64,000 nt of DNA from Psychromonas sp. CNPT3 (GTDB lineage: Bacteria; Pseudomonadota; Gammaproteobacteria; Enterobacterales; Psychromonadaceae). A program made the translations under genes and the position numbers. Of this stretch, positions 43,680 through 60,819 are shown piece by piece. The DNA is taken from contig NC_020802.1 of NCBI RefSeq assembly GCF_000153405.2, positions 1 through 64,000 on the forward strand, written 5' to 3'. Position 1 is the first letter of the stretch. The number at the start of each line of letters is the position of its first letter. The notes beneath the pieces are model-generated. The model worked only from the letters and a program-made list of their open reading frames with translations. It was not told the origin of the DNA and searched no databases.

Positions 43680-44315
43680 TTATATCCTTTTTACTTTTAC
43701 TAAGCAACGCTCTCCTTCGAGGTTTGGTACTTGCAATGTAATAGACTCTATAAATTCAAATTGTTTATCTAAGTTTTTTATCTCTTGCTCTGGTAATTGT
43801 CCTTTTAACGCTAAAAAATGCCCATTTTCATTACTTAAATGTTTACACCAATTAAGCATGTCAGCAAGTGAAGCAAAAGCGCGACTTAAAACGACATCAA
43901 ATTTTTCTTCAGGATGATATTCTTCGACTCTGCTTTGAATAAACTCTACATTTTTTAGGCCTAACTCTAACACGGCTTGACGGATAAAACGTAAACGTTT
44001 ACCTAAGCTATCTAGCAATACAAATTGTTTATCAGGATTTAATATTGCCAATGGTAATCCAGGTAATCCAGGGCCTGTACCTACATCTATGAGGCGTTGT
44101 CCCTGTAAGTGTGGTGACACTACAATACTGTCCATAATGTGCTTGATAAGCATTTGCTGTGGATCACGAACCGACGTTAAATTATATGCTTTATTCCATT
44201 TCACTAATAGCTCAAGCAATTGTATTAATTGATTAATTTGTTTATCACTTACTTTTAAAGTGGTTAAACTTATCATGCTTCGTAAATTATTAGTTAACTC
44301 TATTTTATTAAACAT
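43680..44315 (-). CDS. rsmG: 16S rRNA m7G527 methyltransferase RsmG
   Basis: Methylates G527 of 16S rRNA using SAM. 211 residues (E. coli 207) with [14 protein letters not shown], the SAM motif [17 protein letters not shown] at 76-90 and [13 protein letters not shown]. The start overlaps the mnmG end by 8 bases, the conserved mnmG-rsmG pair. Confidence 0.98.
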   Translation of the reverse strand: MFNKIELTNNLRSMISLTTLKVSDKQINQLIQLLELLVKWNKAYNLTSVRDPQQMLIKHIMDSIVVSPHLQGQRLIDVGTGPGLPGLPLAILNPDKQFVLLDSLGKRLRFIRQAVLELGLKNVEFIQSRVEEYHPEEKFDVVLSRAFASLADMLNWCKHLSNENGHFLALKGQLPEQEIKNLDKQFEFIESITLQVPNLEGERCLVKVKRI

Positions 44316-46194
44316 TTCTTCTTAACCCGTTTTTCTTTAAATAAATCAATAAAATAGAAATAGCTGCTGGCGTTATCCCTGGTATTCTAGAGGCTTTTCC
44401 AATACTTTCTGGTTTCATCTCATTTAATTTTGCAATAGCTTCATTCGATAAGCCTTTTACAATTTGGTAATCAATATCAAGTGGTAATAAAGTGTTTTCA
44501 TTACGTTTTGATTTTTCAATTTCATCTAATTGTCTATCAATGTAACCTTGATATTTAATTTTAATTTCAATCTGTTCCGCCGCTTTTGGATCGCTGACTG
44601 CTGGGCCTAAACCTTCAATATTCATAAGATCCAGATACTTTATTTCAGGACGACGTATCATGGCTTCTAATGTACTTTCGCGTTGCATTGGTTGTTTTAA
44701 TAATGCATTTATTTGTGCAGCGTTTACCGAATTTGGATTTACCCATTGTCCTTTTAAACGTTGTGATTCAAGTTCAATCGTTTCTTGCTTCTCACTAAAC
44801 ATTTTCCAACGCGCATCATCGATCACACCATATTCACGCCCAATAGCGGTTAAACGACTATCTGCATTGTCTTCACGTAATAATAAACGATACTCTGCAC
44901 GACTGGTAAACATGCGGTAGGGCTCTTTAGTACCTAATGTAGAAAGATCGTCAATTAAGACCCCTAAATAAGCTTCATTGCGTCGTGGAGACCAACCTTC
45001 TTTGTCTTGCGAATACAATGCAGCATTCATACCTGCAAGTAATCCTTGAGCAGCAGCTTCTTCATAACCTGTTGTGCCATTAATTTGCCCAGCAAAGAAT
45101 AAACCATGAATATATTTACTTTCCAATGTCGATTTTAAATCACGAGGATCACAATAATCATACTCAATGGCATAACCAGGGCGCGTTAAAAATGCATTTT
45201 CAAAACCTTTCATGGATTGAATAAATTCTATTTGTACATCAAAAGGTAAACTGGTTGATATTCCATTAGGGTAAACTTCATGCGTCGTTAAACCTTCAGG
45301 TTCAACAAATATTTGATGCGAGTTTTTATCTGCAAAACGCATTATTTTATCTTCAATAGACGGGCAGTAGCGTGGTCCAACACCATCAATTACACCTGTA
45401 TACATCGGACTTCTATCTAAACTATTACGAATAATATCGTGTGTTTTTTCATTGGTATGGGTGATATAACAAGGAATTTGACGTGGATGATCGCTGGCTT
45501 TTCCCATAAAAGAAAATGTAGGGATCGGTGTATCACCATGTTGTACTTCTAAAACAGAAAAATCGATACTACGCGCATCAATACGAGCAGGGGTACCTGT
45601 TTTTAAACGTCCCATTCGAATAGGAAGATCTTTTAAACGTTGTGCTAAACCGATTGAAGCTGGATCACCTGCTCGTCCGCCACTGTAATTTTTTAATCCA
45701 ATATGAATTAGACCATTTAAAAATGTACCTACGGTTAAAACAACTGATTTAGCCGAAAACTTTACACCCATTTTAGTAACAACACCGGTTACTTGATCAT
45801 TTTCAACAATAAGATCTTCAACTTCTTGTTGGAATATTTTTAAATTTTCTTGGTTTTCTAGTTTTTCTCGAATAGCCGCTTTGTATAATAATCTATCCGC
45901 TTGTGCCCGTGTAGCTCGTACGGCTGGGCCTTTACTAGAATTAAGAGTTCTGAATTGAATACCAGCTTTGTCAGTCGCATTGGCCATTAAACCACCTAAT
46001 GCATCCACTTCTTTCACTAAATGTCCTTTGCCAATCCCACCAATTGCGGGGTTACAAGACATTTGTCCTAAAGTTTCAATATTATGGGTTAATAATAACG
46101 TGTTTAGTCCCATACGGGCTGATGATGCGGCTGCTTCCGTTCCTGCATGGCCACCGCCAATGATAATAACATCAAAATGTTCGTGGTAATTCAT
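44308..46194 (-). CDS. mnmG: tRNA uridine 5-carboxymethylaminomethyl enzyme MnmG
   Basis: FAD enzyme that with MnmE modifies U34 of several tRNAs. 628 residues (E. coli 629) with the FAD motif [12 protein letters not shown] at 11-22, [17 protein letters not shown], the cysteine-containing [11 protein letters not shown] and [26 protein letters not shown] ribosome site precedes the ATG. It flanks oriC, as in E. coli and Vibrio. Confidence 0.99.
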   Translation of the reverse strand: MNYHEHFDVIIIGGGHAGTEAAASSARMGLNTLLLTHNIETLGQMSCNPAIGGIGKGHLVKEVDALGGLMANATDKAGIQFRTLNSSKGPAVRATRAQADRLLYKAAIREKLENQENLKIFQQEVEDLIVENDQVTGVVTKMGVKFSAKSVVLTVGTFLNGLIHIGLKNYSGGRAGDPASIGLAQRLKDLPIRMGRLKTGTPARIDARSIDFSVLEVQHGDTPIPTFSFMGKASDHPRQIPCYITHTNEKTHDIIRNSLDRSPMYTGVIDGVGPRYCPSIEDKIMRFADKNSHQIFVEPEGLTTHEVYPNGISTSLPFDVQIEFIQSMKGFENAFLTRPGYAIEYDYCDPRDLKSTLESKYIHGLFFAGQINGTTGYEEAAAQGLLAGMNAALYSQDKEGWSPRRNEAYLGVLIDDLSTLGTKEPYRMFTSRAEYRLLLREDNADSRLTAIGREYGVIDDARWKMFSEKQETIELESQRLKGQWVNPNSVNAAQINALLKQPMQRESTLEAMIRRPEIKYLDLMNIEGLGPAVSDPKAAEQIEIKIKYQGYIDRQLDEIEKSKRNENTLLPLDIDYQIVKGLSNEAIAKLNEMKPESIGKASRIPGITPAAISILLIYLKKNGLRRNV

Positions 46195-46259
46195 TCTTCT
46201 TCCAAAACTACAGTAAAAATATAGAAACGTATTTTACCTCCTTCCTTCAAAATATGACA

Positions 46260-46555
46260 CCACTAAGATCAAATGAATAGTATTAGTAGTATATATAGAT
46301 CTTTAAAGATCTTTTATTACTACTATTATTAATGTTTGGCTCTTTTATGTAAAAATGCTTTTTTATTTTAAAGATCAGGATCTTATATAAGATCCTTTGT
46401 TGTGTGTAATAAGGGATCTTTCTGCGCTTATCCTTGGGATAGAATGGCTACTTATGCACAGCCAAAGTTAAGCACAGGTTTATGCATAGTTTAATCATAA
46501 TTAACTAAGTGTTTATAAATGATATATACACAGGCTACTGTGTATAACTATTACG
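46260..46555. other. oriC: Replication origin oriC
   Basis: The mnmG-mioC gap shows E. coli-type oriC structure. On the mnmG side is an AT-rich unwinding segment with GATCT-based 13-mer-like repeats (46298-46335). Seven GATC sites lie within 46267-46418. DnaA boxes follow: TTATGCACA at 46452-46460 and the inverted TGTGTATAA at 46539-46547 fit TTATNCACA exactly. Weaker ones are TTATCCTTG (46428), TTAAGCACA (46468) and TTATGCATA (46480). Left-right order of unwinding region and boxes agrees with E. coli. IHF and Fis sites were not assigned. Confidence 0.88.
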
Positions 46556-47020
46556 TTATTCTTCTTCAATTTTAGTAAGATCTTCGATCAAAGTCGGGAT
46601 CCAATCTAATACTCTACTTTCTGGAGAAGGGTAATTAACAATATCTATTTCAAAACGATCACTAATACTCGTCGCTCCCATTTCTTCTAATAATAAATCA
46701 ATATTTTTTGCAGCTTCACAATAGGTATCGTAATTGGAATCGCCAATACCTATGATTGCATAACGAACGTCGTGTAAAGGTGCATTTACTTGCTGTAATT
46801 GCTCTACAAATCCTTTAAAATTATCTGGGTAGTCACCCGCTCCATGAGTAGATAAACAAATAAGCCAAATATCTTCAATTTGTAGAGATAATTCATTTAA
46901 GTCAGGATCTAGGTGTAGCTCTGTATCAAAACAAGCTTCTTCTAGTAATACTTGTGCTGCTTCTGCAACATATTCAGTACCACCTAATGTACTGCCAACT
47001 AATATTTGTATTTGATTCAT
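46556..47020 (-). CDS. mioC: Flavodoxin-like protein MioC
   Basis: A small FMN protein next to oriC. 154 residues with ILVGSTLGGTEYVAE at the phosphate-binding loop, LSTHGAGDYPDNF and AIIGIGDSNYDTYC. The frame extends to an ATG at 47032, but a GGAG sits inside that extension at correct spacing before the ATG at 47020, and homologues begin there. Transcription heads into oriC, as in E. coli, where it can influence initiation. Confidence 0.95.
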   Translation of the reverse strand: MNQIQILVGSTLGGTEYVAEAAQVLLEEACFDTELHLDPDLNELSLQIEDIWLICLSTHGAGDYPDNFKGFVEQLQQVNAPLHDVRYAIIGIGDSNYDTYCEAAKNIDLLLEEMGATSISDRFEIDIVNYPSPESRVLDWIPTLIEDLTKIEEE

Positions 47021-47049
47021 ATATAACTCCATTAATGTTTTTGTATTAT

Positions 47050-47110
47050 TACTATATATACCTATGTTACTTCAAGAGGCTCTAAGCAGGCACAAGCTAA
47101 GATAACAGGT
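47050..47110. repeat. Possible dispersed intergenic repeat, copy 3
   Basis: CTATGTTACTTCAAGAGGCT followed by AAGCAGGCACAAGCTAAG resembles the sequences at 6722 and 8247 (shared core ATGTTA-CTCAAGA-GCT, then GGCAC). The remaining 47110-47440 contains no gene that I can support. Confidence 0.35.
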
Positions 47111-47446
47111 GTTAAGGTTCCTTTTACCATGTGAACGCCCAAGGAGTCTTCTCACCTCTCGCTAAAGGTCGATGCGACTTGAACTTATATTTAGCATTGA
47201 TGTGTTGTTACAAAACTACCAAGTTAGAATAACTATTTTTCTCTTTTATGCGAGAAGCTAAGTGTTATTAGGCTTACTGATTTTGCATCATGGCGTATCT
47301 ATAGGTATAGACATCTAAATTATGCTTAAATATAGGCATAATAAATAGCATTCTTATTTGATTCTTTGTTTTTTTGGTTAAAAAAATAGCAAAATGCTTG
47401 TTAAATATTCATTTATTTAAAAAATGTAATTTTTAGTAAATAAAAC

Positions 47447-47474
47447 TTGCCAATGCCGATGAACTCCCTATAAT
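47447..47474 (+). promoter_or_regulatory. rRNA operon 1 promoter P1
   Basis: TTGCCA (47447-47452) and TATAAT (47469-47474) with 16-base spacing, an AT-rich UP-like stretch upstream and a GC-rich GCGACCCC discriminator downstream, the pattern of growth-rate-controlled rrn P1 promoters. Confidence 0.85.
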
Positions 47475-47557
47475 GCGACCCCACAGACACGGTATGTAGC
47501 GCAAGTTACTACGGTGTTTAGAGAGACAACTTCTTGTTAATTAAGTTAACTAAGAGG

Positions 47558-47585
47558 TTGACAAATCTCACGGGTAGCGTATTAT
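47558..47585 (+). promoter_or_regulatory. rRNA operon 1 promoter P2
   Basis: TTGACA (47558-47563) and TATTAT (47580-47585) with 16-base spacing, about 110 bases after P1. Tandem P1/P2 is the usual gammaproteobacterial rrn arrangement. Confidence 0.82.
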
Positions 47586-47594
47586 TCGCACCTC

Positions 47595-47620
47595 GCCGAA
47601 AGGCACGCTCTTTAACAATT
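47595..47620 (+). promoter_or_regulatory. rRNA operon 1 leader boxB/boxA antitermination site
   Basis: A GCC-GAAA-GGC mini-hairpin (boxB-like) is followed by GCTCTTTAACA (boxA) at 47607-47617. NusB-NusE bind boxA to make RNA polymerase resistant to termination through the operon. Confidence 0.8.
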
Positions 47621-47848
47621 TAATCAAACAATCTGTGTGGGCACTAGATGATGATTTCAAAAAAGTCCTTATGGTGATTTTGCTTTGCAACTTCATTAAG
47701 AGGACAAAAAGAATCAATATCAGTGACACACGAATTAATTCATTAATTCAGAATAACAACAAGTACTTTTCACTAGTTGATTAGTTACTTAGTTTTAGTC
47801 AGTAATATTGAGTCGCATTGTTGGTAACAACATTGCAAATTAAACTTT

Positions 47849-49393
<1,545 letters not shown>

Positions 49394-49462
49394 TACGAAA
49401 GAAACACGTTTAGTGTCCACACAGATTGTTTGATTAGAATGATAAAGCGCACAAAGTTCTTG

Positions 49463-49538
49463 GTCCCCATCGTCTAGAGGCCTAGGACACCGCCCTTTCA
49501 CGGCGGTAACAGGGGTTCAAATCCCCTTGGGGATACCA
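49463..49538 (+). tRNA. tRNA-Glu (TTC) in the rRNA spacer, copy 1
   Basis: A 76-base cloverleaf with encoded CCA, anticodon TTC in CCTTTCACG, D arm CGTCTAGAGGCCTAGGACA and T arm AGGGGTTCAAATCCCCT. The acceptor stem starts with a G1-T72 pair and has A73, where E. coli tRNA-Glu has G1-C72 and G73. Both copies in this window share this. Confidence 0.97.
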
Positions 49539-49567
49539 AAATCTAGGCATTAAAAAACCAGAGAATC

Positions 49568-49608
49568 ACTTGATAACTGTTTAATTTGAAACAATTATCA
49601 AGTGTTTT
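49568..49608 (+). terminator. Terminator-like hairpin in the 16S-23S spacer, copy 1
   Basis: ACTTGATAACTGTTT pairs with AAACAATTATCAAGT (one mismatch) across a 6-base loop, followed by GTTTTTTT (seven T). It has the form of an intrinsic terminator between tRNA-Glu and 23S and is followed by a second boxA at 49617-49630. Confidence 0.6.
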
Positions 49609-49616
49609 TTTAACAC

Positions 49617-49630
49617 TGCTCTTTAACAAT
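49617..49630 (+). promoter_or_regulatory. boxA in the 16S-23S spacer, copy 1
   Basis: TGCTCTTTAACAAT matches the rrn boxA. Its place right after the terminator-like hairpin suggests that antitermination is renewed before the 23S gene. Confidence 0.8.
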
Positions 49631-49935
49631 TAGGAAAGCTGATAAAGTTCTTATTTATCGCACAATAACAATGAATAACTTAGGTTATTTGATTGGTGTG
49701 ATAGATATAAACGAAATTGTTCTCAGTAATTAGTATTTATATTAATTACTGTAATCAAGCAAAAATAAAAACAGCTGCAATTCACGTAAGTGAAGTGCAG
49801 TTTGTACGTATCTACTCAGTTATTTATAACTGATAGGTGCACGAAAAACGAATGTGTTTTTCATAGTAAAATATGAGGATCGCAAGCGTCTTGGAAACGA
49901 CATATTATATCTAAAAGTATTTTTAGGTATTGTAT

Positions 49936-52827
<2,892 letters not shown>

Positions 52828-52958
52828 ACAATTCCTAAAAGTATTGTATTGAGTAACCAAGAGATGATTGTAATCAATCAAATACGTTTGCGAAGACATA
52901 TTTTACGAAACAAATTGCAAGATTAAGAAACAATCCAGCTTTTCTAATTAAGATTTTT

Positions 52959-53078
52959 AGCTTGGCGATAATAGCGCTGTGGCACCACCTGATCCCATGC
53001 CGAACTCAGAAGTGAAACGCAGTTGCGCCGATGGTAGTGTGGGGTCTCCCCATGTGAGAGTAGGTCATTGCCAAGCGC
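52959..53078 (+). rRNA. rrf: 5S ribosomal RNA, copy 1
   Basis: About 120 bases, CTTGGCGATAATAGCGCTG at the 5' end pairing with the 3' GCCAAGCG, and the conserved CCCATGCCGAACTCAGAAGT. Differs from copy 2 at the 3' stem (CATTGCC versus CATCGCC), giving a G-T instead of a G-C pair. Confidence 0.97.
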
Positions 53079-53084
53079 CTAATA

Positions 53085-53130
53085 ACGAATAATCCCTGTT
53101 GACTGATGTCAACAGGGATTTTTTCGTTAT
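53085..53130 (+). terminator. rRNA operon 1 terminator
   Basis: AATCCCTGTTGAC / GTCAACAGGGATT with a TGAT loop and a T run, extended by outer AATAACGAA / TTCGTTATT pairing. A strong intrinsic terminator 13 bases after 5S. Confidence 0.92.
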
Positions 53131-54100
53131 TAGCTTGGCTAGATGACCACTCTCACATGGGAAATTAAGAGCGCAACGCAGTTGCTTTCCTTTAGTGTGA
53201 TAGTAGGGCGAGTTTGCCGACAGGCAAGTTTACGAGCGGAGGAGCTCCGCGACTCCTGTCCATCGACAAAGCGCCTCTTTTTTTAAACTCATCACTATAT
53301 AAAACCGTTTTTTTCGTTAAATGCTTGGCAAATGACCACTCTCACATGGGAAATAAACAGCGCGCGAAGGCAGAAGCATATTGTGTGATAGTAGGGCGAG
53401 TTTGCCGGCAGGAAATTTTCTTGATCGGACTAAGTTCTGCGTGTCCTGGAGTGTATCGCGACAGCGATATTTATAAGCGGGTGAGATCGTTGAACCCTGA
53501 CAGTCACCAAAGCGCCTCTTTTTTTAAACTCATCACTATATAAAACCGTTTTTTTCGTTAAATGCTTGGCAAATGACCACTCTCACATGGGAAATAAACA
53601 GCGCGGCGAAGGCAGAAGCATATTGTGTGATAGTAGGGCGAGTTTTCCGGCAGGAAATTTTCTTGATCGGACTAAGTTCTGCGTGTCCTGGAGTGTATCG
53701 CGACAGCGATATTTACGAGCGGGTGAGATCGTTGAACCCTGACCGTCGCCAAAGCACCTCTTTTTTAAACTCATCACTATATAAAATAGATTTTTTCGTT
53801 ATTAGCTTGGCTAGATGACCACTTTTAATGGGAAATAAACAGTTTTTCAACAGGCAAGTTTTTGATCGGGTGAGTACTGCGAAGCCCGACCGTCATCAAG
53901 TGTCTCTTTTTTAAACCCCATCATTATATAAAACCGTTTTTTTTGTTAAAGGCTTAGGAGTAACCTACTCTTACATGGAAATAACAGCCTGTGAAGGCAG
54001 AAGCATATTGTGTGATTAGGCGCGTTTTCCGACAGGCAAGTTTTTGATCGGAGGAGTTCTGCGACTCCCGAGCACCGACTCTCTTATAAAAGGCACAAAT
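53131..54100 (+). repeat. Degenerate 5S-derived repeat array 1 (about five units)
   Basis: Units start near 53131, 53322, 53561, 53803 and 53958. Each opens with an inverted copy of the 5S 3' end (TTGGC-ATGACC-ACTCTCACATGGG), runs through a sense-oriented 5S-like core and ends CGTCGCCAAGCGCCT-like before an AT/T-rich linker. The first unit keeps AACGCAGTTGC, TAGTGTG, AGTAGG and TTGCC in the 5S order. Linkers are ATATAAAACCG-T(n)-CGTTA rather than strong hairpins. Units 2 and 3 are nearly identical and carry an extra segment with ATCGC-GACA-GCGAT. Open frames across them (such as 53214-53543) are not credible genes. Confidence 0.7.
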
Positions 54101-54153
54101 CGATTACTAAATAATCACTAAAGTGTTTATTTTAATTTAATGTAAATAAAGCC

Positions 54154-54181
54154 TTGCCAATGTTGCTGAACTCCCTATAAT
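54154..54181 (+). promoter_or_regulatory. rRNA operon 2 promoter P1
   Basis: TTGCCA (54154-54159) and TATAAT (54176-54181), 16-base spacing, same GCGACCCC discriminator as operon 1. Confidence 0.85.
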
Positions 54182-54259
54182 GCGACCCCACAGACACAGT
54201 AAGTAACGCGAGTTACGCAGTGTTTGGTGAGACAACGATTTGATTATTAAATTAAAACG

Positions 54260-54287
54260 TTGACAAATCTCACTGGTGACGTATTAT
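54260..54287 (+). promoter_or_regulatory. rRNA operon 2 promoter P2
   Basis: TTGACA (54260-54265) and TATTAT (54282-54287), 16-base spacing. The sequence between P1 and P2 differs from operon 1, while the leader from boxA onward is essentially identical. Confidence 0.82.
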
Positions 54288-54295
54288 ACGCACCT

Positions 54296-54321
54296 GCCGA
54301 AAGGCACGCTCTTTAACAATT
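54296..54321 (+). promoter_or_regulatory. rRNA operon 2 leader boxB/boxA antitermination site
   Basis: GCCGAAAGGC mini-hairpin followed by GCTCTTTAACAAT, as in operon 1. Confidence 0.8.
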
Positions 54322-54549
54322 TAATCAAACAATCTGTGTGGGCACTAGATGATGATTTCAAAAAAGTCCTTATGGTGATTTTGCTTTGCAACTTCATTAA
54401 GAGGACAAAAAGAATCAATATCAGTGACACACGAATTAATTCATTAATTCAGAATAACAACAAGTACTTTTCACTAGTTGATTAGTTACTTAGTTTTAGT
54501 CAGTAATATTGAGTCGCATTGTTGGTAACAACATTGCAAATTAAACTTT

Positions 54550-56094
<1,545 letters not shown>

Positions 56095-56163
56095 TACGAA
56101 AGAAACACGTTTAGTGTCCACACAGATTGTTTGATTAGAATGATAAAGCGCACAAAGTTCTTG

Positions 56164-56239
56164 GTCCCCATCGTCTAGAGGCCTAGGACACCGCCCTTTC
56201 ACGGCGGTAACAGGGGTTCAAATCCCCTTGGGGATACCA
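56164..56239 (+). tRNA. tRNA-Glu (TTC) in the rRNA spacer, copy 2
   Basis: Identical to copy 1: anticodon TTC, encoded CCA, G1-T72 acceptor pair and A73. Confidence 0.97.
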
Positions 56240-56268
56240 AAATCTAGGCATTAAAAAACCAGAGAATC

Positions 56269-56308
56269 ACTTGATAACTGTTTAATTTGAAACAATTATC
56301 AAGTGTTT
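56269..56308 (+). terminator. Terminator-like hairpin in the 16S-23S spacer, copy 2
   Basis: Same hairpin as in copy 1, but with six instead of seven T after the stem. A boxA (TGCTCTTTAACAAT) follows at about 56317-56330. Confidence 0.6.
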
Positions 56309-56632
56309 TTTAACACTGCTCTTTAACAATTAGGAAAGCTGATAAAGTTCTTATTTATCGCATCATAATAAATAACTTAGGTTGTTTATATAATGCTTTA
56401 AATATAAACGAAATTGTTCTCAGTATTTAATATTTATATTAGATACTGTAATCAAGCAAAAATAAAAACAGCTGCAATTCACGTAAGTGAAGTGCAGTTT
56501 GTACGTATCTACTCAGTTATTTATAACTGATAGGTGCACGAAAAACGAATGTGTTTTTCATAGTAAAATATGAGGATCGCAAGCGTCTTGGAAACGACAT
56601 ATTATATCTAAAAGTATTTTTAGGTATTGTAT

Positions 56633-59524
<2,892 letters not shown>

Positions 59525-59655
59525 ACAATTCCTAAAAGTATTGTATTGAGTAACCAAGAGATGATTGTAATCAATCAAATACGTTTGCGAAGACATATTT
59601 TACGAAACAAATTGCAAGATTAAGAAACAATCCAGCTTTTCTAATTAAGATTTTT

Positions 59656-59775
59656 AGCTTGGCGATAATAGCGCTGTGGCACCACCTGATCCCATGCCGA
59701 ACTCAGAAGTGAAACGCAGTTGCGCCGATGGTAGTGTGGGGTCTCCCCATGTGAGAGTAGGTCATCGCCAAGCGC
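59656..59775 (+). rRNA. rrf: 5S ribosomal RNA, copy 2
   Basis: As copy 1 but with CATCGCCAAGCG at the 3' end, restoring a G-C pair in helix I. Confidence 0.97.
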
Positions 59776-59787
59776 CTAATTAACGAT

Positions 59788-59824
59788 AAATCCCTGTTGA
59801 CTGATGTCAACAGGGATTTTTTCG
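59788..59824 (+). terminator. rRNA operon 2 terminator
   Basis: AAATCCCTGTTGAC / GTCAACAGGGATTT with a TGAT loop and T run, equivalent to the operon 1 terminator. Confidence 0.92.
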
Positions 59825-59825
59825 T

Positions 59826-60775
59826 TATTAGCTTGGCTAGATGACCACTCTCACATGGGAAATAAACAGCGCAACAAAGTTGCTTTCCTTTAGTGTGATA
59901 GTAGGGCGAGTTTGCCGACAGGCAAGTATACGAGCGGAGGAGCTCTGCGACTCCCGACCGTCGCCAAGCGCCTCTCTTAATAAATTCCAACGATAAACCC
60001 CAGTCCTTCTACGAAGGGCTGGGGTTTTTTCGTTAAAGGCTTGGCAATGACCTACTCGAACATGGAACATAAATAGCCTGCCGAAGGCAGATACATATTG
60101 TGTGATAGTAGGGCGAGTTTACCGACAGGCAAGTATACGAGCGGGTGAGCTCTGCGAGCCCTGACCGTCGCCAAGCGCTCTCTTAATAAATGCCAACGAT
60201 AAACCCCAGTCCTTCTTTGATGTGCTGGGGTTTTTTTCGTTATTAGCTTGGCTAGATGACCACTCTCACATGGAAAATAAAGAGCCTGCCGAAGGCAGAA
60301 GCATATTATGTGATTTTAGGGGCGAGTTTGCCGGCAGGCAATTTTCACGAGCGGGTGAGCTCTGCGAATCCTGGAGGGTATTGCCGACAGGCAAGTGTAC
60401 GAGCGGATGAGATCGTTGACTCCCGACCGTCGCCAAGCGCCTCTCTTAATAAATTCCAACGATAAACCTCAGCCCTTCTTTGATGTGCTGGGGTTTTTTC
60501 GTTAAAGGCTTGGCAATGACCACTCTCACATGGGAAGTTTCGAGCGCAACGAAGTTGCTTTCCTTAAGTGTGATTTTAGGGGCGAGTTTGCCGGCAGGCA
60601 ATTTTCTTGATCGGACTAAGCTCTGCGTGTTCTGGAGGGTATCGCGACAGCGATGTTTACTAGCGTAGGAGTTCCGCGACTCCCGACCGTCGCCAAGCGC
60701 TCGATTAATAAATTGCAATGATAAACCCCAGTCCTTATATAAAGGGCTGGGTTTTTTTAGTTAAAAGCTTGGCTG
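59826..60775 (+). repeat. Degenerate 5S-derived repeat array 2 (about four units with terminators)
   Basis: Units start near 59828, 60036, 60243 and 60506. The second begins GCTTGGCAATGACCTACTC, a 19-base exact match to the complement of the 5S 3' end (copy 1 allele). Units end in CCGTCGCCAAGCGC-CT, matching the sense 5S 3' end. Each is closed by a CCCCAG...CTGGGG hairpin plus T run (about 59996-60030, 60201-60240, 60464-60498, 60723-60758). A last partial GCTTGGCTGGGG lies at about 60766. Frames across the array are not credible genes. Confidence 0.72.
59996..60030 (+). terminator. Hairpin terminator in 5S-derived array 2, first of four
   Basis: AAACCCCAGTCCTTC / GAAGGGCTGGGGTTT (one T-G pair), 3-base loop, then six T. 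Three diverged copies follow at about 60201-60240, 60464-60498 and 60723-60758, one at the end of each unit. Confidence 0.85.
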
Positions 60776-60819
60776 GGGAGTATTATCATGAGGACAATAA
60801 TGAACACTTATTACTTTTT

